DNA from: Chelatococcus sp. YT9
Lineage (GTDB): Bacteria; Pseudomonadota; Alphaproteobacteria; Rhizobiales; Beijerinckiaceae
Reading direction: 5' to 3'
Length of the DNA stretch: 64,000 nt
NCBI RefSeq assembly: GCF_018398315.1
Contig: NZ_JAHBRW010000002.1
Span: 1,906,637 to 1,970,636 of the forward strand
Under the pieces are notes generated by a model. The model worked only from the letters and a program-made list of their open reading frames with translations, was not told the DNA's origin and made no database searches. The translations under genes and the position numbers were made by a program. Positions within the stretch are counted from its first letter, which is position 1. The number at the start of each line of letters is the position of its first letter. Of this stretch, positions 53,999 through 62,621 are shown piece by piece.

Positions 53999-54771
53999 AG
54001 GGACTATTGGACGACAAGACGATCATCATCACGGGCGCGGGCTCGAATGTCGGCCGCGCCGCCGAGCAGCTGTTCCTCGCGCACGGCGCGCGCCTCGCCC
54101 TGGTTGATCGCGATATAAGCCGCGTCAGCACGACATCGGACGCACCTCCGGACAATCGTCTCGTCATCGCAGCCGATTTGACGGATGCCGCCGCCAATGA
54201 GCGTGTGGTCGGGCAGGTCGTCGCGCATTTCGGCCGGATCGACGGCCTTTGCAATACGTTCGGGATCGACCCGCCCATGGCAAAGGGCACCCTCGACACG
54301 AGTGAAGCGGACTGGAACAGGATCATCGCGGTCAATCTCACAGCCGTATTCCTGGCCTGCCGCGCCGTGTTGCCAGCCATGCGCGCCGGCGGAGGCGGAA
54401 GCATCGTCAACATCGGCTCGCAGGGCTCGTTGCTGACGCTGCCGGGCATGACCGCCTATGGCGTTTCAAAGGCCGGCGTTCTGCAGCTCACGCGTCAGAT
54501 TGCCTCCGACCACGGCGCCGACGGCATCCGCGCCAATTGCATCTGCCCCAGTGGCTTGGAGCAGCCCTCCGCCGACCGTCTCCAGATCCTCACGGATGAG
54601 CAGTTGGCGCGCCGCGCGGATGCGATGAAGCGGCTCTCACCCCTCGGGCGCGTGTGCACACCGGATGACGTTGCCAAGGCCATGCTGTTCTTCGTCAGCG
54701 ATCTCTCATCCTTTACGACCGCCGCGGCGCTCCCGGTGGAAGGTGGCGGCACCGCCGTCATCCGTTTCTAG
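53995..54771 (+). CDS. Short-chain dehydrogenase/reductase
   Basis: A 258-residue SDR beginning inside the stop of the previous one. The cofactor loop is TGAGSNVGR (13-21). The NNAG motif is replaced by NTFG at 87-90, a noticeable change in the structural loop. Ser142, Tyr155 and Lys159 (YGVSK) complete the active site. The end is AAALPVEGGGTAV. It differs clearly from its neighbour, so the two are not recent duplicates. Substrate is unknown. Confidence 0.9.
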   Translation: MKGLLDDKTIIITGAGSNVGRAAEQLFLAHGARLALVDRDISRVSTTSDAPPDNRLVIAADLTDAAANERVVGQVVAHFGRIDGLCNTFGIDPPMAKGTLDTSEADWNRIIAVNLTAVFLACRAVLPAMRAGGGGSIVNIGSQGSLLTLPGMTAYGVSKAGVLQLTRQIASDHGADGIRANCICPSGLEQPSADRLQILTDEQLARRADAMKRLSPLGRVCTPDDVAKAMLFFVSDLSSFTTAAALPVEGGGTAVIRF

Positions 54772-54886
54772 GCGCTCCACTCCGGCGGGGTCGGAGCGGG
54801 GCTCCAGGATATTGTTTTGACGCATGATCTTCCGAGAGGCCGAACCGCATTTCGGGATCATGCCGCAGCACCGGGAAGGCGTCACC

Positions 54887-55837
54887 ATGCGTTGGGGACT
54901 GATAGGTGCGGGCGCCCATGCCCTGCAGAAAATCGCGCCTGCGTTGGAAAGTGCAAAAGGCGCGAGCCTGAGGGGCGCGCTTGGCAGCTCGCCTGAGAAA
55001 TCCGCGCGTTTTGCGGCCGAAGCCGGCGGCATCGCTTATCCCTCGCTGGAGGCGATGCTGGGAGATGGCGAGATCGATGCCGTCTTCATCGCTACCCCCA
55101 ACGACCAGCACCGCGAACAAACCGAGAAGGCAGCCGCGGCAGGCAAGCATGTTCTCGTCGAGAAGCCGATGGCGCTAACCGAAAGTGACTGCCAGGCGAT
55201 GATTTCTGCTTGCGAACGGGGCGGTGTCGCGCTCGGCATCGGCTTTCAGCAACGCCATGCACCGGTGCATCGTGCCTTGCGCGAACTCATCGCCTCTGGC
55301 GAACTCGGCGATATCGTTCTGGTGCGCGGCGAGTGGCACACGGCCTACGGCCCATGGACGAACTGGCGCGCCGATCCGGCGAAATCAGGCTCCGATATTC
55401 TCGGCGCCGTCGGCGTTCATGTCTTCGATCTCCTCGGTTTCCTGGTCGGCGCCGATGTCGCGGAGACCGCTTCCATCGTCGATCGCGCGGCCGATACGGG
55501 CCTCGACCAGACCATCGCCGCCGCGTTGCGCTACGCGAATGGTGCGATGGGAACCGTGACGATCACACGGCGCGCCCGGGCCGCCCTCAATAGCATCCAC
55601 GTGCTGGGCACGAAGGGAGCGGCGAGCGGCATAGGCACGCTCGGGATGGCACCGACCGGGCGCCTCGAGATCACCCGCGAAGGGCGCAGCGAGACCCGCG
55701 AGTTTCCGGTGGTCGATCTCTATGCCGCGCAATTCGAGGCTTTTGCCGAGGCGGTCGCGGCGGGACGCCCACCCTCGGCGAGCGGCGTGGACGGGTTGAA
55801 GTCGGTCGCGCTGTCGGCCCGGCTTCTGAAGGCGTAA
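54887..55837 (+). CDS. Gfo/Idh/MocA-family NAD(P)-dependent oxidoreductase
   Basis: The ATG at 54887, after GGGAAGG, gives 316 residues; an in-frame ATG at 54824 would add an unlikely leader. The Rossmann motif is WGLIGAGAHA, and the EKP motif is EKPMALT at 92-98. The C-terminal domain has GSDILGAVGVHVFDLLGFLV with the usual His. It is only distantly similar to the homologue at 5124. Here it probably acts on a sugar-like or polyol intermediate together with the SDRs and the IlvD-type dehydratase. Confidence 0.89.
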   Translation: MRWGLIGAGAHALQKIAPALESAKGASLRGALGSSPEKSARFAAEAGGIAYPSLEAMLGDGEIDAVFIATPNDQHREQTEKAAAAGKHVLVEKPMALTESDCQAMISACERGGVALGIGFQQRHAPVHRALRELIASGELGDIVLVRGEWHTAYGPWTNWRADPAKSGSDILGAVGVHVFDLLGFLVGADVAETASIVDRAADTGLDQTIAAALRYANGAMGTVTITRRARAALNSIHVLGTKGAASGIGTLGMAPTGRLEITREGRSETREFPVVDLYAAQFEAFAEAVAAGRPPSASGVDGLKSVALSARLLKA

Positions 55838-55841
55838 GACC

Positions 55842-58151
55842 ATGGCAACGCGCTATACCGCCAGTCACTGGGGGCTCTATGAGATCGAAGAGCCGGGCAA
55901 CGGCCGGCCCGAGCTGCGTCCCTTCAGCGGCGATCCGGATCCCTCTCCTATCGGGCTCGACCAACTGGGCAACGCCGTCGCGCGGCTGCGCGTCGCGCGG
56001 CCTGCCATACGCCGCTCATTCCTGGAGAAGGGACCTGGAGCTCGGCCTGACCAACGTGGCCGCGAACCTTTTGTCGAAGTCTCGTGGGAGGAAGCCCTCG
56101 ATCTTGTCGCCGGGGAGCTCACGCGCATTCGGGCAGAGCACGGCAATGAGGCGATATTCGGCGGTTCCTATGGGTGGTCGAGCGCCGGCCGCTTCCACCA
56201 TGCCCAGAGCCAGGTGCACCGCTTCCTCAATACGATCGGCGGCTATGTTCGGCATGTCGATACCTACAGCCTAGCCGCCGGCCGGGTGATCATGCCGCAT
56301 GTGGTGGGGCCTATCGACGATCTCCACGCCGAACATACGTCCTGGGACGTCCTCGCCGCGCATACACGTCTCTTCGTCTCCTTTGGCGGTGTGCCGCTGA
56401 AAAACTCACGCGTCTCTCCCGGCGGCGCGGGGCGACACCGCGTCAAGGAGGCGCTGGCGGCCATGGCCGCGCGCGGCACCCGCTTCATCAACATCAGCCC
56501 CGTCCGCGAAAATCTGGTCACCGACGGTGATGTGGAATGGATCCCGATCCGGCCCAACACCGACATATCCGTCATGCTCGCGCTTGCCTACCAGCTCTTC
56601 ATGACGGGGCAAGCGGACGAAGCGTTTCTGGCGCGCTGCTGCGTGGGTGGCGACGCCTTCCGCGACTATGTGCTTGGTTTGTCCGACGGCACTGCGAAGA
56701 CGCCGACCTGGGCGGAGACGCTGTCCGGGGTGCCGGCGGCAAGGATCATCGAGCTTGCCCAGGAGATGGCCGGGACACGCACCCTCCTCAACGTCGCCTG
56801 GTCCCTCCAGCGCGCCGAGCACGGCGAACAACCGTTCTGGGGCATCGTGGCGCTCGCCTGCGTGCTCGGGCAGGTCGGCCTGCCCGGCGGTGGTTTCGGG
56901 CTCGGCTATGGCGCCATGAACGCCATCGGCAGCCCGCATCCTCGCCTGAAAGGCCCGTCCCTTCCGCAGGGCCACAATCCCGTCACCACCTTCATCCCCG
57001 TGGCACGCATCGCCGACATGCTTCTCAACCCCGGTGACCGCTTCACCTACGAGGGAAAAACGTATCGCTATCCGGACATCCGGCTCATCTACTGGGCCGG
57101 CGGCAATCCCTACCATCACCACCAGGACCTGGCACGCCTGCGCCGGGCCTGGGCCAAGCCCGACACCATCATCGTCCATGAGCAGTTCTGGAATGCGCAT
57201 GCGCGCATGGCGGATATCGTGCTGCCCGCGACCTTGGCGGCTGAGCGCAACGACATAGCCTTCGCCACGCGCGAAGGAGTGCTGGTCGCGATGCACAAGG
57301 CCGCCTCGGCCCATGCGGAAGCGCGCGACGACTTCGCGATCTTCAGCGATCTTGCCGGCCGCCTCGGCGCTGGCGCGGCCTTCACCGAGGGGCTGGACGA
57401 GAGGGCGTGGCTCGCGCGCCTCTACGAGACCTTCGTGGCGAGCGCTGAAGCCAACGGCATCGTCGTGCCCGACTTTCCGACCTTCTGGGAACGCGGCTTC
57501 ATCGACCTCGCCACCTACGACCACCCCGTCGTTTTTCTCGACGAGTTTCGCCGCGATCCCGTGGCCCACCCGCGGCCCACGTCATCAGGGCGTATCGAAC
57601 TCTTCTCCGCGACGGTCGCCGCCGCCGGAGCCGCAGACTGCCCCGGACATCCCGCCTGGCTGCCCCCCACCGAGTGGCTGGGCGCGCCGGCCGCCGCGCA
57701 TTGGCCGATCCACCTTGTGTCGGACCAGCCGGCGCGCCGGCTGCACAGCCAGCTCGACCATGCGCCGTGGAGCGTCGCCGGAAAAGCCGGTGGCCGCGAG
57801 GTCGTTCTGATCAACACCATGGACGCGGCCGCGAGAGACATCGCCGATGGCGACGTTGTCGAGATCTTCAATGGCCGAGGCACCGTGCAGGCGGTGGCCG
57901 CGGTCAGCGAGGATATCGTGGCGGGGGCCGCCCGCCTCGCGACAGGGGCATGGATCGATCCGGCCGAAGACATCGACGCGCATGGCAATCCTAATGTCCT
58001 GACGGCCGATCGGCCGGCATCAAGCTTCTCGCAAGGCTGTGCCGCGCTGAGCTGCCTCGTCGAAATCCGGCGTTGCGCGGCGCCTCTCCCGCCGACAGCG
58101 CACAAGCTCCCTCCCCTCATTCACGACAACGGCGTCCGCAACGCGCGCTGA
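55842..58151 (+). CDS. Molybdopterin oxidoreductase, DMSO-reductase family (BisC/DmsA/TorA-like)
   Basis: A 769-residue single-subunit molybdoenzyme with no signal peptide and no N-terminal Fe-S motif, as in cytoplasmic biotin-sulfoxide reductase. GGSYGWSSAGRFHHAQSQ is near 107-124; Tyr110 and Trp112 correspond to Tyr114 and Trp116 of Rhodobacter DMSO reductase. Exactly 33 residues on, Ser143 in TYSLAAGRVIMPHVVG corresponds to the Mo-ligand Ser147. Middle motifs include YWAGGNPYHHHQDLARLRRA and the C-terminal MopB domain contains LVSDQPARRLHSQLDHAP. It should reduce an S- or N-oxide, or run oxidatively. It starts 4 bp after the MocA-type gene, so it is part of the catabolic run. Confidence 0.93.
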   Translation: MATRYTASHWGLYEIEEPGNGRPELRPFSGDPDPSPIGLDQLGNAVARLRVARPAIRRSFLEKGPGARPDQRGREPFVEVSWEEALDLVAGELTRIRAEHGNEAIFGGSYGWSSAGRFHHAQSQVHRFLNTIGGYVRHVDTYSLAAGRVIMPHVVGPIDDLHAEHTSWDVLAAHTRLFVSFGGVPLKNSRVSPGGAGRHRVKEALAAMAARGTRFINISPVRENLVTDGDVEWIPIRPNTDISVMLALAYQLFMTGQADEAFLARCCVGGDAFRDYVLGLSDGTAKTPTWAETLSGVPAARIIELAQEMAGTRTLLNVAWSLQRAEHGEQPFWGIVALACVLGQVGLPGGGFGLGYGAMNAIGSPHPRLKGPSLPQGHNPVTTFIPVARIADMLLNPGDRFTYEGKTYRYPDIRLIYWAGGNPYHHHQDLARLRRAWAKPDTIIVHEQFWNAHARMADIVLPATLAAERNDIAFATREGVLVAMHKAASAHAEARDDFAIFSDLAGRLGAGAAFTEGLDERAWLARLYETFVASAEANGIVVPDFPTFWERGFIDLATYDHPVVFLDEFRRDPVAHPRPTSSGRIELFSATVAAAGAADCPGHPAWLPPTEWLGAPAAAHWPIHLVSDQPARRLHSQLDHAPWSVAGKAGGREVVLINTMDAAARDIADGDVVEIFNGRGTVQAVAAVSEDIVAGAARLATGAWIDPAEDIDAHGNPNVLTADRPASSFSQGCAALSCLVEIRRCAAPLPPTAHKLPPLIHDNGVRNAR

Positions 58152-58169
58152 TATCCCGAGGAACACGCC

Positions 58170-59909
58170 ATGACGACCACCCCAAACGCGCCGCATCTGC
58201 CTGAGAAATCGGATCTGCCAAGCCGCCATGTCACCCTCGGCGTCGAGCGGGCACCGCATCGCTCGTTTTATTACGCGATGGGCCTTGGACCCGATGAGGT
58301 CGCGAAGCCGTTCGTGGGCGTTGTCAGTTGCTGGAACGAGGCCGCGCCCTGCAACATCGCGCTTGATCGCCAGGCGGCCGCCGTGAAGGCTGGTGTTGCC
58401 GAATGCGGCGGCCTCCCGCGCGAATTCTGCACGATCACGGTGACCGATAGCCTTGCCATGGGCCATGAGGGCATGAAGTCCTCGCTGGTCAGCCGCGAAG
58501 TCATCGCCGATTCCGTGGAAGTTTTCATACGCGGCCACTCCTATGATGCGCTCGTCTGCGTCGGCAGTTGCGACAAGTCCTTGCCCGGAATGATGATGGC
58601 CATGCTGCGGCTCAACATCCCAGCCCTCTTTCTCTACGGCGGCTCCATTCTGCCGGGCCGCCATCGGGGCCGCGACGTCACCGTGCAGGACGTCTTCGAG
58701 GCGGTGGGCGCGCGGCAGGCCGGCACCATGACCGACGAGGAACTGCATGAGCTGGAATGCGTGGCCTGCCCCTCGGCTGGCACCTGCGGCGGGCAATATA
58801 CGGCCAATACCATGGCTTGCGTGTCCGAGGCCCTGGGCGTTGCCTTGCCGGGCTCAGCCTCGCCGCCAGCCGTCTATGAAAGCCGCGACCGGGTAGCGCG
58901 CCAGAGTGGTCGCTCCGTCATGGATCTCCTGTCCCATCGCATACGGCCCCGCGATATCGTGACCCGCAAGGCGCTGGAAAATGCCGCGCGGGTCGTCGCG
59001 GCCTCCGGGGGCTCGACCAACGCGGTTCTGCATCTCCCCGCCATCGCCAACGAAGCCGGCGTCGACTTCACCCTTGATGACATCGGCCGCATCTTCGCGA
59101 CGACCCCCTATCTTACGAGCCTGAAGCCCGGCGGCAAATATGTCGCAAAGGATCTTTACGATGTCGGGGGCGTCCCGGTGATCATGAAGGCCCTGCTCGA
59201 CGCCGGACTTCTGCACGGTGATTGCCTGACCGTGTCCGGCAAGACGGTGGCGGAGAACCTGGCCGAGACCCTGGTGCCACCGGGGCAGGATGTGGTGAAG
59301 CCCGTCAGCGAGGCCTATTCGCCGACCGGCGGCCTGGTCGTGCTCAAGGGCAACCTTGCTCCGGAGGGAGCCATCGTGAAGGTGGCCGGGCTCACGACCT
59401 CGATCTTCAAGGGAACGGCGCGCTGCTTTGAATCCGAAGAAGAGTGCTTCGCGGCGGTCGAAAGCCGCGCCTACAAGGATGGGGACGTTCTGGTCATTCG
59501 TTACGAGGGACCGCGCGGCGGGCCAGGTATGCGCGAGATGCTGTCGACTACGGCGGCGCTCGCCGGCCAGAACGTCGGCGATCGTGTCGCCCTGATCACC
59601 GACGGCCGCTTTTCCGGCGCGACGCGCGGCATCAGCGTCGGCCACATCTCGCCGGAAGCCGCCGTCGGCGGCCCCATCGCACTGCTGCGTGACGGGGATA
59701 CCATCATTATCGATGGAGAGCGGGGCCAGCTCAGCGTGGATGTGACGGATGAGGAATTGGCGGAGCGCAGGAAGGCGTGGGTGCCGCGCCAGACGCGCTA
59801 CGGCAGCGGCGCGCTGTGGCGCTTCGCCCAGCTCGCGAGCTCCGCCGCGACCGGCGCGGTGACGCACCCGGGTGCGAAGGCCGAAGTCTTCGACTATTCT
59901 GAGATTTAG
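58170..59909 (+). CDS. IlvD/Edd-family dehydratase
   Basis: A 579-residue Fe-S dehydratase. Cluster ligands and active-site motifs are present: Cys61 in WNEAAPCN, Cys134 with the adjacent Lys136 in [10 protein letters not shown], and Cys206 in [16 protein letters not shown]. Later segments [20 protein letters not shown] and [12 protein letters not shown] are standard. The family includes dihydroxyacid dehydratase (isoleucine/valine synthesis) and sugar-acid dehydratases. It is longer than usual IlvD by about 15-20 residues. Placement at the end of a catabolic operon favours a sugar-acid or dihydroxyacid degradation role, but a housekeeping paralogue cannot be ruled out. Confidence 0.9.
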   Translation: MTTTPNAPHLPEKSDLPSRHVTLGVERAPHRSFYYAMGLGPDEVAKPFVGVVSCWNEAAPCNIALDRQAAAVKAGVAECGGLPREFCTITVTDSLAMGHEGMKSSLVSREVIADSVEVFIRGHSYDALVCVGSCDKSLPGMMMAMLRLNIPALFLYGGSILPGRHRGRDVTVQDVFEAVGARQAGTMTDEELHELECVACPSAGTCGGQYTANTMACVSEALGVALPGSASPPAVYESRDRVARQSGRSVMDLLSHRIRPRDIVTRKALENAARVVAASGGSTNAVLHLPAIANEAGVDFTLDDIGRIFATTPYLTSLKPGGKYVAKDLYDVGGVPVIMKALLDAGLLHGDCLTVSGKTVAENLAETLVPPGQDVVKPVSEAYSPTGGLVVLKGNLAPEGAIVKVAGLTTSIFKGTARCFESEEECFAAVESRAYKDGDVLVIRYEGPRGGPGMREMLSTTAALAGQNVGDRVALITDGRFSGATRGISVGHISPEAAVGGPIALLRDGDTIIIDGERGQLSVDVTDEELAERRKAWVPRQTRYGSGALWRFAQLASSAATGAVTHPGAKAEVFDYSEI

Positions 59910-60273
59910 GGCGGAGTTTCGTCGCGATTGGTCGCTACACCACCCCCGTCATGACCGGGCGCGTCACTGCAGTCCGGCCTGGCCGGCTCCAGCGTGTCCG
60001 ACGCGTGCCTCGGCAACAGTCGAGTTTCGTGGCCCGCCCGATCGAGACCAGCACCTCACCGTCCTTCGGGGCCTCGCACCAACGGGCTGCGCGGACGCTA
60101 CGAACACGCGGTCTGACATGAAGCCTCGTCGGACTGTTCCCCTCCCGATTGGCCGTCATGTTCGTGGTACCCGGGCTCGGGCCCTTCGGCCCGCCTTGGA
60201 ATGACACAGGGGCTCCGTATAAGATCCGCATGGTTTAACAACCTCGCGTGTGACTTAAGCCCCCGTCATGATA
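59910..60273. other. Non-coding gap before the Kdp region
   Basis: No credible gene was found in these 364 bases on either strand; short open frames here have no ribosome sites or recognisable protein pattern. The stretch contains a REP-like palindrome at 60155-60205 described separately. A TTAACA-rich spot near 60235 could be promoter-like, without clear support. Confidence 0.5.
60155..60205. repeat. REP-like palindromic element
   Basis: GTCAT at 60155 and ATGAC ending at 60205 form outer inverted arms around a GC-rich hairpin centred on GGGCCCTTCGGCCC. Dispersed palindromes beginning GTCAT and ending ATGAC are common between genes in alphaproteobacteria. Only one clear copy is present in this window, so its repeat nature is inferred. 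Confidence 0.45.
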
Positions 60274-60306
60274 AAGACCCTGCCCATTGGTTGAGGCAGG
60301 GTTTTT
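60274..60306 (+). terminator. Rho-independent terminator
   Basis: ACCCTGCC at 60277-60284 pairs with GGCAGGGT at 60295-60302 around a 10-nt loop, followed at once by TTTTT. The stem can extend through neighbouring A/T bases. On the plus strand it would end transcription coming from the IlvD-type gene before the Kdp operon. Confidence 0.8.
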
Positions 60307-60441
60307 CATGCTCGGCCCGGCCTGTTTCTTTATGAGATTTTTATATCCGCGGCTTTCCGGCGCTCTCGAACCTTTATGGCCTTCAGTGCCATATATCCGG
60401 CCATGCCGATGGCCACGGCCGCCGGGCGTGGAGGCCTTGAT
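60307..60441 (+). promoter_or_regulatory. Probable Kdp operon promoter region
   Basis: This is the only gap between the terminator and the first Kdp-linked ORF. It contains GATTTTTATATCC around 60333-60346; T-rich ATTTTTATA-type sequence resembles the KdpE-binding site known upstream of kdpF in enterobacteria. KdpD/KdpE genes are not in the window, so control by them is inferred. Confidence 0.4.
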
Positions 60442-60522
60442 ATGGATGTTATTTTTATTGGAGTATCGGTATTTTTCTTCCTACTTGCATATTCCTATAC
60501 TTGGATATGCGACGCACTCTAA
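60442..60522 (+). CDS. Small membrane protein upstream of kdpF
   Basis: A 26-residue open frame starts at ATG 60442 with a strong GTGGAGG ribosome site seven bases upstream and stops 12 bp before kdpF. It is one hydrophobic helix (FIGVSVFFFLLAYSY) ending TWICDAL. I recall similar tiny ORFs with an aromatic-rich helix and a CDxL-type end in front of kdpF in other proteobacteria and actinobacteria, usually unnamed, but could not check this. Likely an inner-membrane peptide associated with the KdpFABC pump or its expression. Too short for ordinary gene finders. Confidence 0.65.
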   Translation: MDVIFIGVSVFFFLLAYSYTWICDAL

Positions 60523-60534
60523 AGAGTATGCGAC

Positions 60535-60624
60535 ATGCTGCTTGAATACACCTTGGGCGGTGCGGTAGCCCTCCTTCTCACTGCCTATCTGACCTACGCT
60601 CTCGTTCGCCCCGAGCGGTTTTAG
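60535..60624 (+). CDS. kdpF: Potassium-transporting ATPase KdpF subunit
   Basis: The 29-residue frame from ATG 60535 (AAAGAG upstream) reads MLLEYTLGGAVALLLTAYL, then TYALVRPERF, the standard KdpF pattern: one transmembrane helix followed by the conserved LxxPERF end. KdpF stabilises the KdpABC high-affinity potassium pump and may act like a lipid. It lies 135 bp before kdpA. Confidence 0.92.
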   Translation: MLLEYTLGGAVALLLTAYLTYALVRPERF

Positions 60625-60759
60625 CGCCAGGCTGAGCCGGCGCCCGCGCAGTTCTCGTGATCAACCTTGCCATCGCACGGCATGGGTCGGAGAAGCCCGC
60701 GCTTCGCGGTGGGATCCGGGCGTCGTTGGCTGTGCGCGAAGACCAAACAAGCGAAAGCA

Positions 60760-62469
60760 ATGATCATGACCCTTAACGGGTGGATACAAATCATCGTCTA
60801 CTGCGGGATCATCATCCTGCTGGTCAAACCCCTCGGCAACTATCTGACCCGCATCTTCAACGGTGAGCGGACTTGGTTGAGCACGGCATTGGGGCCGCTT
60901 GAGCGTGGCCTCTACCGCTTGGCCGGCACGCGAGATCAGGACGAACACCATTGGACAACCTACACGGCCGCACTTCTATTGTTCAATGTCGCAGGATTGA
61001 TCGTCCTCTACATGGTGCAACGCCTGCAGGATATCCTCCCCTTCAATCCGGCGGGAATGGCTGCCATTCCGCCGGATCTCGCCTTCAACACCGCGGCGAG
61101 CTTTGTCACCAACACCAACTGGCAGTCCTATGGTGGCGAGACCACCATGTCCTATCTGACGCAGATGGTGGGCCTGAACGTGCAGAATTTCGTTTCAGCC
61201 GCGACCGGAATTGCTATCTCCATTGCGCTGATACGAGCCTTTTCAAGAAAATCCGCCAGAACTCTCGGTAATTTCTGGTTCGACCTCACGCGTTCCATTC
61301 TCTACATCCTGCTGCCGATCTGCGCGGTGGGTACACTCGTTCTGGTCTGGCAGGGTGTGCCGCAGAACCTCTCGCCTTATACGGTCGCGACGACGCTGGA
61401 AGGCGCGCAGCAGACGATCGCGCAGGGTCCCGTCGCCTCGCAGATGATGATCAAGCATCTCGGAACGAACGGTGGAGGCTTCTTCAACGCCAATGCGGCC
61501 CACCCCTTCGAGAACCCAACTGCGCTGACCAATCTCATCCACATGGTCGCAATCCTCGCGATCGGCGCGGCGCTCACCAACGTGTTCGGCCGGATGGTCG
61601 GTGATCAGCGGCAAGGCTGGGCGATCTTCGCCGCCATGGGTGTGCTTTTCATCACGGGCGTCGTGGTCTGCTACTGGGCCGAGGCCGCCGGCAATCCCCT
61701 CGTCCATGCCCTCGGCATCGACGGCGGCAACATGGAAGGCAAGGAGGTCCGCTTCGGCATCGCCCTGTCGGCGCTGTTCGCGGTTATCACCACCGCCGCG
61801 TCCTGCGGCGCGGTCATCGCCATGCATGACAGCTTCATGGCTCTCGGCGGCATGGTGCCCCTCGTCAACATGATGCTTGGTGAGATCATTGTCGGCGGGG
61901 TCGGCGCCGGGCTCTATGGCATCATGCTGTTCGTGGTCGTGGCGATCTTCGTGGCCGGTCTCATGGTCGGCCGCACGCCGGAGTATCTCGGCAAGAAGAT
62001 CGAGGCGAAGGAGGTCAAGATGGCGATGCTCGCCCTGCTCATCCTGCCACTTCTCATGCTGGGCTTCACAGCGATCGCGACCGTGCTTCCGGCAGGCCTC
62101 GCCGGCATCGCCAATCCCGGCCCCCACGGCTTCTCCGAAATCCTCTATGCCTATGTATCGGCGGCGGCGAACAATGGCTCGGCCTTCGGCGGCCTCACCG
62201 CCAATACACCCTGGTACACGGTCAGCCTTGGCCTTGCGATGCTGCTCGGCCGCTTCTTCATGATCGTGCCGGTGATGGCCCTGGCGGGATCGCTCGTCGG
62301 CAAGAAAGCCGCACCGCCGTCGGCCGGGACGTTCCCGACCCACGGGCCGCTCTTCGTCGGCCTCCTCATCGGGGTCATCGTCATCATGGGCGGCCTGGAA
62401 TTCTTCCCGGCGCTGGCGCTGGGGCCGATCGTCGAACATCTCGCCATGCTCGGGGGAAAGGCATTCTGA
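60760..62469 (+). CDS. kdpA: Potassium-transporting ATPase KdpA subunit
   Basis: From ATG 60760 (another ATG at 60766) the protein has 569 residues, near the usual 557-570; an in-frame ATG at 60667 adds a non-membrane leader. The four selectivity-filter regions are visible: [11 protein letters not shown] at 117-127, [19 protein letters not shown] at 235-253, [12 protein letters not shown] near 348 and [10 protein letters not shown] near 470. KdpA is the K+-binding channel-like subunit of the KdpFABC P-type ATPase and takes up potassium at micromolar levels. Its stop overlaps a tiny ORF (TGATG). Confidence 0.95.
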   Translation: MIMTLNGWIQIIVYCGIIILLVKPLGNYLTRIFNGERTWLSTALGPLERGLYRLAGTRDQDEHHWTTYTAALLLFNVAGLIVLYMVQRLQDILPFNPAGMAAIPPDLAFNTAASFVTNTNWQSYGGETTMSYLTQMVGLNVQNFVSAATGIAISIALIRAFSRKSARTLGNFWFDLTRSILYILLPICAVGTLVLVWQGVPQNLSPYTVATTLEGAQQTIAQGPVASQMMIKHLGTNGGGFFNANAAHPFENPTALTNLIHMVAILAIGAALTNVFGRMVGDQRQGWAIFAAMGVLFITGVVVCYWAEAAGNPLVHALGIDGGNMEGKEVRFGIALSALFAVITTAASCGAVIAMHDSFMALGGMVPLVNMMLGEIIVGGVGAGLYGIMLFVVVAIFVAGLMVGRTPEYLGKKIEAKEVKMAMLALLILPLLMLGFTAIATVLPAGLAGIANPGPHGFSEILYAYVSAAANNGSAFGGLTANTPWYTVSLGLAMLLGRFFMIVPVMALAGSLVGKKAAPPSAGTFPTHGPLFVGLLIGVIVIMGGLEFFPALALGPIVEHLAMLGGKAF

Positions 62470-62582
62470 TGACAGCCGCTTACCGTCCGCGCGCCTCGAG
62501 CATCATCATCGCGATGATGCTCGTCACCCTCGCGATCGCATTTCTCATCGCAACGTTTGCCACCCTCCTGGCCGCTGCGTGA
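62469..62582 (+). CDS. Small membrane protein between kdpA and kdpB
   Basis: A 37-residue frame starts with ATG 62469, sharing one base with the kdpA stop, and ends 39 bp before kdpB. A basic N-terminus (TAAYRPRASS) is followed by one hydrophobic helix (IIIAMMLVTLAIAFLIATFA), so a single-pass inner-membrane peptide is predicted. It is not one of the canonical Kdp subunits, and I know no name for it. The stop-start overlap and gene-length gap argue that it is translated. It could be an accessory subunit similar in scale to KdpF. Confidence 0.65.
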   Translation: MTAAYRPRASSIIIAMMLVTLAIAFLIATFATLLAAA

Positions 62583-62621
62583 TCCGGCCGCTAGGCGCTG
62601 GACCATTCGCTGGAGCCTCTC

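Noticed and set aside
56406-57569. Minus-strand frame of 387 codons inside the molybdoenzyme gene
   Set aside because: No domain is recognisable and the plus strand is a continuous DMSO-reductase-family protein.
60340-60405. Short minus-strand frame beginning MALKAIKVRE upstream of the Kdp operon
   Set aside because: About 20 residues, no ribosome site found, and the adjacent terminator has its T-tract on the plus strand.
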